Shown here: positions 52,982 to 64,000 of the stretch, piece after piece
How positions within the stretch are numbered: the stretch's first letter is position 1
Layout of the letters: the number at the start of each line of letters is the position of its first letter
Source: Coturnix japonica
Taxonomy: Eukaryota; Chordata; Aves; Galliformes; Phasianidae
Direction of reading: 5' to 3'
NCBI RefSeq assembly: GCF_001577835.2
Contig: NC_029527.1
Location: forward strand, 3,175,086-3,239,085
Length of the DNA stretch: 64,000 nt
Program-made: the position numbers and the translations under genes
The notes under the pieces: model-generated
Database searches by the model: none
Seen by the model: the letters and a program-made list of their open reading frames with translations, nothing else
Told to the model about the DNA's origin: nothing

Positions 52982-55900
52982 CTGGACTTCTTCCTACTTT
53001 TAAAATTTTTATTTATTTTATACTAGAGGCATTGCCAGAACTGCTACATTGGCCTGGAGCGGTGAAGTAGAGATCTCAGCTAAGTATCAGTTGTTATAAT
53101 TAACTATAAATAAGTTTCAAGATCAGTATTACAAAAGGTTACTGCGCCTGGGTTCTGAGTTTAAAAAAGGGAATAAAAAAAGCAAAGGTTGAAAAAATCA
53201 GGTTTCAGGTTTTTAATGATGGTTTTGAAGCGTTTCCCATTACCAAGACAATGCAAAATAACTTCCAAAAAAAAAGCCTTTGGAAGCTTCATTAGTTGTT
53301 TTTATTTTGCTTTTTTGATATTGGGGTATGTGCACTTAAGAGATGCAAGCAAATTCAGCAGTTGTTTTCCATTATTAGCATCCCAGGTGACCTTGTTTCT
53401 GTTTTGCAACTTGGTGCAATAGTTAGATCACAGTCTGCCTGTTGTCCTGAACTGGTTAATAGTTTTAGAGACGTGGATAAGAGCATTATGGCATGATGAA
53501 TAAGAGACCCAAGAGAGTTCTTTGCACAGTTTCCTTTGGGTACTGCCCAAAGACTTGTTCTTTGGGTCTGCCTCGTGATTAGGCTGGCTAACTTTACCCA
53601 GTTACATTGGGTGCGGTGGGTATTCATTTTGTTCACAATTTCTTATTTAGTTTGTTGGTGTTTTGTTTTCTCACTGTAGTCCAGTACCTTGCATAAAGTA
53701 CACGTCTGAAATCATTGTGTGAGTTTCGGCTGTTTCTCAGGCTATATCTAGATAGGGTAGAACATAGGGTTATGCAAGTTACTTTCTGACATAGATAATT
53801 GCATTTGAGGAATCATTTTCTTAAATCAGGTTTACTAGTTTCAAAAGAAACGTCCATTTCAGCCCAGTTGACATAGGAAAGAATTCTTGACAAATGGTCA
53901 TAGTCGTACTGGTAAACACTTCAGTTCAGAAAACACCTTTTTTCCTCTGGGAAATATATTTTCCTGTAGACATATCTTGAAAATTTTGAGGAATGAAAAT
54001 CTTAATCCAAAAAAAATATTTTTCTCAAAAGCAAACCTTCAGGTTTGTTACATTAAAAAAGAAAGTAATTAAGCATGCTAATGTCACAGTGCATGGTACC
54101 TGCCTCCTTGTGAAATGAATCTGTGTCTATCGCTCTGTCATTGTTTGTATTGTTCTGTGCATTGAAATGTGGCATCTGTTAGATTTTTAATGCACCAGTT
54201 TTGTTAGGAAAGGAATTTTTTTTATGCAAGAAAATAGTTGCACTTTGTGCAGCAGCCCTGCTGTGTGCTGCTTCATCTCTTGGGCTGTTATACCGAGGGT
54301 GTGCAAGTCCTGTGCTTTTCTTTCCATTCTCTTTTGGGTCGTCAGGATGCTGCTTTTGAGTAGGTGAGAGATGAAATGGAAACCCAGAAAAATACTTTCT
54401 TTATCTTTTATCAATATTGTTTTGAAAAGAGAACAAAAGTATTACCAGCCAGTTGTTCTTCTTTGCCAACAAAAATATCCACAGCAACATTTGTGCAGAA
54501 TAGGTGATGTGTGAGATAAAGGCTTCAGCTTTGTGGAATGGCTGGATGGTCTGTAATAAGGGCTGTGGTGTTCGGTACGATTAGTAGAAGTGATGAAGTG
54601 GGTTAAGACAGAGACCTCAGGTCAGTGTGGGACTGTAGAGGCCTCACAGAGAGGAGAGTTGAGAAAAAAGTGAAAAAGGTGTCTATAATGAGTGTTAGGA
54701 AAGGAAATGAATGTATTAGTTGAGGGAAATTCAAAGGCAGGCAAGGGGAAGATTGGCTATGACTGTTTCGCTTTATTTATTTATTTAGGCCTTTTGAAGT
54801 TTGCCAAAGATGTTAAAAAGAAGAGAAACACAGATGCTTCAATTTCTTTCTCAAAGTTTAAAATTTATTTTTCTCTCTGGTCTCCTATGAGATTTTCATC
54901 TTTTCTCGATTTAAGATATGCTGACAGTGCCATAAACTGATCTTTTACTGTATTTTGGCATTAATACTCATTGTTCTTTTTCTGCCCAAGTTTGTTCTGT
55001 TTTTTAAATCTAGCCTTATTTATTACTCCTTTGAGAATAGGAACTGTACGATATGCTAACAACAAGTGACAGCTTTCCTGTCAGTAAGGACGGGAGAACA
55101 GGCAGTGAGTATTGCTGAAGTCTGAGGTAAGTTTAGAATAACAATGACTTGTACATACGCTGTATTTGATATACTGTAGTGTGACTGCATTCTCTGACGC
55201 AGGCTGTGCAACAGATTCCTGTCTCCTCCCCCATCCCCAACAGGAAGGCATAGCAAAATGTTGTACGGCATGTGACAGAATTGAATGTCCTCTGATGCTT
55301 GACCCTTAGGCAGGAGGGTATCTTTTATTCTGTCACTGCTGAAAGAACCGTATTGCAATTCTCTTAATAATGTCAGAATGAATAGATACAACTAAATAAT
55401 TAAAAATTAATAGATGAATAGACATGAAAACAGTGAGAGATATATAGTAGGGCCATCTACCCTTTTCCTCCCCAAATCTGCATTTTGAAAGGAAGAATAA
55501 AGGGAGGAAGAGGTTTGAGGTCAATAACACGAGAGTCCCAGTGTAAGAGAGAAAGACAAATGAGAGAGAAACACCCATTGTCCTTGAAGGAAAGCAGAAA
55601 AAAAAGCAAGGAGGAAGAAGAAATTGATGCACATATGGTTGCCACTTCCCTGACAATTACTCCAGGAAGGACTAATGAATGTGGTGATTATACCTGGCAG
55701 TGACTCCATTGGAAAAAGGAATTCTTTGTAGCTGAAGACTTTGAGAGTTGTAGAGCCCTCATTTAGCAATGAATATGGAAAGTAGAGCTGTTTTCTGATT
55801 GCTGTGTGCCATATAAAGTGCTTTATAGCTTCTCAAGTGGTGCACCTTAGACTTTCTGGAGTTAGAGGGGAAAAAATGGAAAATCTACTACAATCCTGAG

Positions 55901-58900
55901 TCTTATATTGGGAAGAGATACTGACAGATCTCACAGATGTTTCTGCCTTCATCTTCCACTTACTAACAGATCTCCTTATACACTTTGAGGCTGTACAGTG
56001 CATCTGAAGAACAGTCAGTTTTCTTCTGCAGTTACAGGAGTTTTTAGTCCTTCATATATAGGATTATTTTTGCTCATAAAAGATAGGTTTGATTTTTGGG
56101 GTGGCGATTGTGTCCAGTGTATATTGTTACCTATATTCAGAGCAGGAGAATCTAATGACATGAACAAAGTGATTTCCAGCTGCCTGTAATACTAACATTT
56201 TTATGTAGTGTATTTTTTAAGCAGCAAAATATTTATTCTGTTTTCATGTGACATGAAGAGATGTAGGTAAATGTTAGAAGGTAATTTAGAGCTAAACTAT
56301 AATTTCACTCATTCTGCCTGTATAAGGATCAAGAGACAAACTTCTGTATTTTTTTCTCTCTACTGTTTCCTTCTGGCATAGATACAGTGTTTCACTGGAA
56401 TGAAGTGCCAGTTTGGGAAAAATAGTTCAATATGTTTTATGCTAGTGCTCAATAAAAGTGTGTACAAAGGAAATGCACGTTTGGTGAGATGTATGAGATT
56501 TATAGAGAGATATTTATATTCACACTGATGCTGAGTGCCTTCACGTTTTCATGCATCTCCTTCCTGAAAGCTGAGACTCGTACATGTGTTGTCAGCTTAC
56601 AGGCAGAAAGTGGACCCACATTTAGGGAAAAAAGTGAAACTGGTACAAAATTAAATTGCCAAGTGAAATCGGGCAGGGGGAGTGTATAAGAAGAAAAAGG
56701 TGTTTATACTCCGTAGTCTCACAGAAGTCTATTTGAACTCAAGGCTTGATCCATATTATTAAATTAACAAGTACTGTAACCTGGGCCCAAGCTCTTTTTA
56801 ACTCAGTCATTTAATTTACCTGGATAGTTTAATGGTTACATTCTTAGAATTGTCCCTGTCCATGTTTTATATATATTTAATTTTAATGTCCTACTGTCCG
56901 TTCCAGGAATTACAGATAATTAACATTGTAACTCACCCTTAGAGAATACATTACAACTTGTTTGATCTGAAAATTCCTTTTGGCTCAAGTGAAAGTACAC
57001 AGTGCAAACAAACTTATGAAATGTGTACACAGGGTGTGAGAATAGGTAGTTATACTTGTGTATCACTTTATGGTTCTGATCCTTCAGGCGAGTCAATGCA
57101 ACCTAAGCCTTGTGCTCGCCATCTAATTGATTTGAATTAGATTAGGACTGAATCAGGCTGGTTTATTTTCCCCTTTATTACTAATAAATAATAACCAAAG
57201 ATTATTGCTATTATTACTATCAAATAGAAAGCACGCAAAGTTCCTTTCAATCATTTCCTGTTTTCTGAAACTTGAAAGCACAAGTTTTTTTTTTTGTTGT
57301 TGTTTGTTTGTTTTCAATTACTCCACTTTTGAAAGTTGTAGTGAAAACAAACCGGGGAAAAAAACCATGTCTGGTGGGTTTCTATCAATTCAAATTTCTC
57401 ATATGATTTATAGTAAGAGTAGCACAGAAAGAAGGAGGAAATAGTATGTGTGTTGTCCTGGCTGTTAAAAGGTATCATTCTGTCCTTACACAAATGGTTC
57501 CTTGATCAATAGAACTGATGAAATTGGCTTCCTATGAGTATGGGGGTTTTTTATAGAGATTTTTTTTTGGGGATTTTCTGATCCTCGTAGGGTGAACTCA
57601 TACTGATGATCTTTAAGTCATGATGCTAATGACAGTTTGGGCATATTTTGATCAAACTGTTCTAACTTGTACTTAAGTGTGGCTGAAATAAACTAGTGTT
57701 TTCAAAAGGGCCTGAATAAAGAAAGACTTACAAAGACGTTTAGTTGGAAACAGCAAAAAATTTTTGGCATTTATGCTTTGTGGGATTACCTTTATCAAAT
57801 GAGGTCTGTCAAGGAGTCTCTCTGTGCTCCTTGTTTGAGTCCATGTGTGAAGTAGATTGATATTTTCATACTGTGGTTCAAATTGCACTTCAATCTGAAT
57901 TTAAAATATTCAGAGTACTGCTGGGATTCGTCTTCTGGAATGACTGAAGTATCTTAGTTAATATTACCTCAAGGAACTAACTGAAAGCACCAGAAATCCC
58001 GTAGTCAGATATGTTGCCTTTTGGTAAATAAATCATGACTTCCAGAAAAGAGGAGGCAGAAAAGCATGCAGACATTTTCAGTTTATTCTTAATTACCTTG
58101 CCACTCTTTTTTCTTTTTTATATGAACCACCAATTGTTGTTCAAAATTGTTTTGAATCATAAATTCATGCTTGAAACTTTTAAAGAGGACAACAAAGCTG
58201 CAGATTGTGGCCTCTGGGAGAGTAAATTCCAGGGTTAATTTATAACTAAAGCAAATGTATCTGTAAAAAGAAGAAAAGCTCCATAAGAAATATGTTAATG
58301 ACAAGAAAAAAAGAGGCTTGATAAAAGATATCAGAACTTGTTTGGCACCAGTGATTTTATGACTGAGGAATTCAATGATAGGTGTGTTGGGAGTACCAAA
58401 TCACAATTCTTTAAATTGCTAATGGGAGACAAAGCTCTTTATCGTGCTCTGAATGTGTTCACATGAAATGTTCAGTCCTGCCCTCTGTAAATAAACTTCT
58501 GGTGCCTACACTATGCATATGCATTGGAAGTCTGACACTGAAATGGAGAAAGATGCCTGATGTCTGTTGTATGACCTCCCAAACATGTCTGCTTCTATAC
58601 TCTTCCATTAGAAATGAGGTTAACGAACAGATATCATCCTGTGCGTTTGTACTATCCAGCTTGTAATTTTTTCCTTCTGTGTTCTTAGCATAGAAACTCT
58701 GTGTTTGCAGAAAAGTTTTATCGATGTGTCCTGCAGCTCTGTGCAGTAAATCTCATCAGTTTGGGTTTGTTTACTCCTTAATCAGATACATAAGTTTCAT
58801 AGTAGTCTTTAACCAGTAAGGTACATAATGACATTGTACTTAACCAAGAGAGACAGATTAGCCTTGGATCAATTGTGAATTAACTCCTACTGACCAGGTA

Positions 58901-61900
58901 TAGGCTAAATTATTTTTAAGGCTCTATACTTGCTTGTTGCAGTAGTAAACCAGTACCTTTCATCAGTCATTGAAAGACAAATGTGTGTTTCTGGAAATGC
59001 AAATTTAAGTAGTGGGGACATGATCTTGTCAGTAGTTGTTGCAAGAAAACTAAAGGATTAGGTTTTATATCATATACCCAAGTTACAGCAAAAAATGTGC
59101 ATTGCTACTGTGAGAAGCATTGCAGACAGTATAGAAAGCTTTTTCCAAATGAATTTTCTCTAATAAGAACTTCCTTACCGATTAAAACACTTAGGACCAA
59201 TTTGAATCTTTTTATTGTTTGGTGGCCCTATCGTTGCTATTGCTTTTAAATATGATCATAGTGAACTGATGTTATACTGAATTACATTATAATGTGTCAT
59301 CAGTATAAGAACATTACATGCACAATGCCTAGCAGAAGTACCAAGTCAGCAGACCTAGTATTTAAAAAGCTAAAGAAATTTTCTTTTTCATCAACAGTTT
59401 CTTTACTTGTTATAATACCTGCATCTGAGCAAAAATGTTTGTGTAGCAAATGCTTAATGCTCAGAAGTGTTACACTGGATATTGAAGGAACAAAATATTC
59501 ATTTTGGCTATCCCTTTTCTTGACACACTGATTTGACTTTTGATGAGCAAGTTATTCTCATCTGATGCAAAAATTATCATTTTAAGTATTTTTTTTTTAA
59601 GTCTTGACCACTTGTTCAATTTCTGATCAGTTATCTAATTATCTCTAAGTTATCTCTGTGGGTCTCATCAACATAGGCATTGGCTTAGGAACATTGAATG
59701 TATCTGTCATACATGTAGTGAACATTTTTAGTAGTTCAAGTATTTAAACAGTGTTACTGGTGCCTGGTAATCTGCCCATATTGCAGATTAATGGGGGGAG
59801 AAAGAGAGAGATCTCCTCTATAGATCAACTCAGAGCTGGAGTCTGTTTGACTATTTTAGATATTCTGAGTCACCCTGTAGTGGAACCTGTCTCACTGACT
59901 ACCAGGGAACAACAGAGGGATTATTCTTTCTGACTACCTGCCACAAAGGAAATTTTTTTGAGAACTGACTTTCCAGCCTCCTGTTTTTATTTCAGCTTCA
60001 TAAGGATTTGGGGGGTGGAAGGGAGCTAATATTAATAAGGATGGAAATGCTGAAGTGTGTGTGAATTTGTGATTCAAGATCTGTATTGTGAAGAAAAAAA
60101 AGAATGCTGTAGAGGTAGTAATTTATCATCCAAAGGAATACGAACGTGTTCCAAAAACAAACCGCTATCTCACCGTCAGTGCTACCCAGATTCTCTGAAT
60201 GCAGGGAGTCCTTAGAAAAATTCCTCAAAGCTTTATCTTGAATGACACTGCAGGAAAAAAAAAAATGTGGGTGAAAGATTCAGGGAAATACCTTTGTTAT
60301 GTTCCTGAGGTTTTTTTTAGTTAACGTACCGCATGACTTTCCTCTCAACCTCTAGGAATGCATTGGATGTTTGTCAAGACCACAAAATTGTCCGTACTGT
60401 AGAATTGTATGAAAGCCCTCTGTATTTGGAGTTGCCATTGCTCTTTTCCTTATCTGTGAAGGAAACACAGCAACTCCCACTGGGGAAATTTCATGTTAAC
60501 TTGATCTTAAAATAAAAAATCAAGGGAAAGGTCATATCCTAATAAGCTGTGCAAATCTAAATTCCCAGGGAGCTTCAGAATGACATTGTATGACTAGAGC
60601 ATTAACAATTTTCCAACAATGTATTTTTGAATTGCTTCCAATAGAGTGTTTTTAACATCTGAGAACAAATAGTAAAATAAAGATACAACTGGTGAGATAA
60701 AAGATTCAATTGAACTCTGAGATTCACAATACATCCCCCATTGATAATCTGGGGGCTTTTTTCTCACAAACAATGGAGTCAGCAACTTTTTCTGCCTTCA
60801 TTCAGATGTGAATCTTGTGAGGAAGCTTTTTGTTGATTAATGTACATATTGCTCTGATCTCTATATCAGCAGTTCCTAGGATTGGTTGAGAGAATACCTA
60901 GTAGGTTATGTATAGCTGCGTTGTAAAGGAGATTTGATTGATATTATGCTCGGATGTTGACCAAGAGGTACAGAATTCCTACTCAGTAACGTGCTCCCTC
61001 CACTGACACCCTAAAAAAGAAAATGGGGAATTTTTAAAAGAGCTGGTATGTTACCAACTTTTTTTTGTCTCTCACTCAGCATAAGTGGTAGAATTGAACC
61101 AAATATTCCATAGTCCCAAACTGTGAACTGAGTCCTATACCAAGTTACATTTGAAAAAGAGTGTTCTAGAATTTAGGCTTTTTCAAAACATGGACAAAAA
61201 TGTCATCACAATGTAGTAGCTTTACATTGTATGCTGAGTACACTTTACAAGCCCATCATTTACATAGGACAGGTATGTCTAAGTAAAGCTATGGAGAGAA
61301 TGTTGTCTTATTATGACCCAAACAATCCCAACAGTTTCTACATCATATTCCAGATAATTAGCTAATGGCTATTTTTCTGTATGATAACTTATCCCATCTC
61401 AATACACATTCTAGAAAGCTGTACAAGTTCTTTACAGAGAGCAATATTTAAATAGATATTTTTGCCTTGAATCAGAATATACATGTTTGTGTGCATGTAA
61501 GCACAGCTGAAAGGTTTGCTGATAGTCATCCTCTTAGAATACTCACAGAAGGAATTTTTTAACTACTTTAAACATAGGGAAAAAAAACAAGATGATGACA
61601 AGAACACATGACAGAGAAGGGAACTGAAATTTTCTCTTTCTTCCCCTCTTTTTAATGCTGTTAGTATTTAGTGTAGCTGCTCTGCTTATACTGCTCTAGT
61701 TACTGTTGCACAACTCTGGAATTATTAGAACTACTGCTTCAGAGTTAACTTAAATGAGGAGGGAAGTGTATAATCAAAACTAACAAATGCTGTCAAAGAT
61801 GGAAATGGTGCTTACTTGTTCTCTTTATGAAAATTAAGTGTATACAAATTGAGATCCCTACAGGCAGTTGTCAATCTCATGTACAGAGTTGGAATCCATA

Positions 61901-62320
61901 TGAACATAGGTGACTGGGACACAGTGACAACTTACTTCATTAGACACTGTGTACTCTCCCCAATATTTCTATGTAAAAAAGGTTTGTATTAGACACTGAG
62001 TACTCCAGATGTACAAAATTCTCAGTTTAATTAGTCCTTAATGGTTCACTCAAGCATTGGTAAATCTCTATAACAGAAAACAAAGGCATTTGAAAAATCA
62101 CTGCTTATCATCAATTAAAGTTACACAATTCTGAAAGTAAACATTAATGCATTTTTTTCTTAACAGTGAACTATTCTTAGCTGTGGATACTCTGCTTTCT
62201 GTTTGTTTGCTTTTTCTTAAAATGATGTCATTGTAACTCTTGAAAGCTCCATGACAAAAGTAGGAACACTACTTAGTATCTTCCTTTAATAGAAGGAATT
62301 GTACAATCATACATTCACTA

Positions 62321-63215
62321 TGTAGAATTATAGGGTAGATTAAGCTGGAATGGACCCCTAAAGGCTACCTAATCCAGCTACCTTGTGATGATCAAGGTGC
62401 TCAGAGCCCATCCAGCCTGACCTTGAATGTCTCCAGCATCCACCAGCTTCACTTCCGTATTGTTTAAAAAATGAAAAATCACCTTTTTCCTTATATCCAG
62501 TCTGAGTCTCCCCTCGTTTAGTTTAAAATCATTTCCCCTTGTCCTGTCACAACAGACCCTGCCAAAGAGTCTTTATAGCCCCTCTTTAAACTTCTGAAAG
62601 GCTGCTCACAGGTCTCCCCAAAGTCTTCTCCAGGCTGACCACTCCCAGCTCTCTCAGTCTGTCCTCATAAGGGAAATATTCCATCTCTTGCATCATTTTT
62701 GTGGCCCTCCTCTGGATGCATTCCAACAGGTCCATGTCTCTCCTGTGCTGAGGACTCTGCATCTGGACATGGTACTCCAAGTGAGGTCTGACTGCACACA
62801 GTAGAAGGGGCTCCTTGACATGCTGACCACGCTGCTTTTGATAGAGCCCAAGTTACAGTTCTGGGCTGCGAGGGCAGGTTACTGCTCCATGTACAGCTGC
62901 CATCCACCAGTACACCAAGGTCATTTTCAGCAGGGCTGTGCTTCGTTCTTATATTGCCCAGCATGTATTGATAGTGTGGGATTGTCACGACCCAGGTGTA
63001 AGACCTTACCCTTGGATTTGTTGAACCTCATGAGGTTCACAAGGCCCACTGCTGGAGCCTGTCTAGATCTCTCTGTATGGCATCCTGTACCTCGTGTGTC
63101 ATCTGCAGACTTTCTGAGGCTTCTGTCAGTATCACTGATAAAGCTATTAAAAAACACTGACCACTGAGGGCCACCACTTGTCACTGATCTCCATCCAGTT
63201 AGAAGTCTGTTGCCT
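62321..63215 (-). mobile_element. CR1 LINE, 5'-truncated, with end of the reverse-transcriptase ORF
   Basis: About 900 bp matching CR1 in antisense. The 3' end (at 62321) shows TAGAATTATAGGGTAGATTA and CCATCCAGCCTGACCTTGAA. Further in are TTTCCCCTTGTCCTGTCAC, GGCTGCTCACAGGTCTCCCC and GTGGCCCTCCTCTGGATGCA, all typical of CR1. Minus-strand translation gives LLECIQRRATKMMQEMEYFP then YEDRLRELGVVSLEK, the C-terminus of CR1 ORF2, and further upstream SADDTRGTG and LVNLMRFNKSKGKVLHLGRD, resembling the reverse-transcriptase palm with its ADD motif. The open reading is split over at least three frames, so the copy is dead. The 5' end is lost near 63215. Confidence 0.95.
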
Positions 63216-64000
63216 GTGTATGTTAGTGTGATAAGAATGAGACTTGTTATGTGTGGACACTGTTCACACATCACATAAGATATTGAACAAAATGTTGAGT
63301 CTTTTTTCCCTTTGAAAACTGCATTTAGAATGCAATTAAATGTCTGTCAAATTCAATCCCATTCCAACAGTTCATCAGATTCTCAGAAAAGCTTGTGACA
63401 AGGAGGCCTTTACTTAGAAACCTAATGAGGAATGTGTGACATAAGGCTTAAATAGCTGTGGATAATGGCTGAGCACGTACCCTGAATGCATGTATTGCAA
63501 TATTTTCTTTTTGATTTGCAAAGGGAGTTTTGTTTATTAACATCAGAGGGTAAGAATAGAAATAACGTAATCAAGATCATTTGATTTTTTCAGTGGGTTG
63601 GTTGAACTCCAGAACTTAGAGATTGATAGAAAAAATTGTTACCCCATCAACTTACATTTTACTCTCATTTATTTCAGAACTCAAGGTAATGCAGGTAATA
63701 ATAATTCTAGTGTTTCTGGGTATTATCCATCCCCCAGTTACTTTGATTCTGGGTTCTGGTGTATTTTTTATCCTCTGTTCTATAATAGAGTTCTAAGTTC
63801 CAGTCTGTAAGAATACCAATGAGAAAACTTCTAACCAAATTCCTATGATTTCTGTAGGAATTAAGGAATGCAATGATATGAAAGGAAATAAGTAGGTATT
63901 AATTTAATGGCAGCTCAGTTTTTATAGTTGCTGTGTTAATATTCTTTTTCAGCTTGCTATTACTTAATCTTAGACTAGATTTGAAGTTAACATTTTATGT
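63216..64000 (+). other. Presumed PPARG 5' intronic sequence, window end
   Basis: AT-rich non-coding sequence with no recognised feature. Confidence 0.5.

Larger units (their letters stand above)
47251..62320 (+). other. PPARG: Presumed PPARG 5' intronic sequence
   Basis: Fifteen kilobases with no recognised coding exon. The PPARG1 coding start (MVDTEMPFWP...) was looked for and not seen, so the coding exons should lie beyond 64,000. Present are T-rich tracts (47299-47330, 52953-52981), one candidate untranslated exon (51040-51117), and a C/EBP-ATF-like site (48096-48104). Confidence 0.5.

Noticed and set aside
62586-63274. Apparent protein-coding frames on both strands near 63 kb
   Set aside because: They are pieces of the truncated CR1 LINE and their shadows, not host genes.
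1-64000. CRISPR arrays, operons, rRNA or tRNA genes, retroviral or Polinton-like elements
   Set aside because: None were recognised on either strand.

Overview
The window looks like bird nuclear DNA, most likely chicken or a close galliform. It is AT-rich with few repeats. The recognisable interspersed repeats are two 5'-truncated CR1 LINEs, the dominant bird retroposon, and one very old MIR-type SINE relic. Coding sequence is confined to short exons with GT-AG borders. No operons, bacterial signals, CRISPR arrays or recognisable retroviral elements were seen.

Positions 1 to about 18,975 hold the 3' part of the synapsin II gene (SYN2) on the + strand. Four coding segments are supported by splice sites, reading phase and match to the synapsin family: 552-701 (end of domain C and start of G), 11677-11737 (rest of G), 15425-15722 (proline/glutamine-rich domain H) and 18085-18220 (domain E, with the stop). 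The 11677 exon can instead read through its donor to a stop at 11803-11805. This gives the alternative synapsin IIb tail (domain I). One window therefore shows the complete IIa/IIb choice: splice at 11737 for IIa, or stay in the exon and end early for IIb. The upstream exons of SYN2 (domains A to most of C) lie before the window.

From about 18,976 to 46,025 is roughly 27 kb without a supportable gene. It contains microsatellites, a CR1 fragment (36.8-37.0 kb), the MIR relic (42.06-42.22 kb) and a good match to the CTCF core motif at 30,103.

From about 46,025 to 47,250 is a strong CpG island, the only one in the window. In vertebrates SYN2 is followed in the same orientation by PPARG, so this island is probably the promoter and non-coding first exon of PPARG. 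That is inference from synteny: no PPARG coding exon is visible up to 64,000. The remaining 17 kb would then be PPARG 5' intronic sequence, with one candidate untranslated exon (51040-51117) and a CR1 LINE at 62.3-63.2 kb.

I found no clearly new biological system. The points most worth following are the IIa/IIb switch, the repeat growth in domain H, the CpG island with its candidate first-exon donors, the candidate exon at 51.0 kb, and the CTCF-like site between the two genes.
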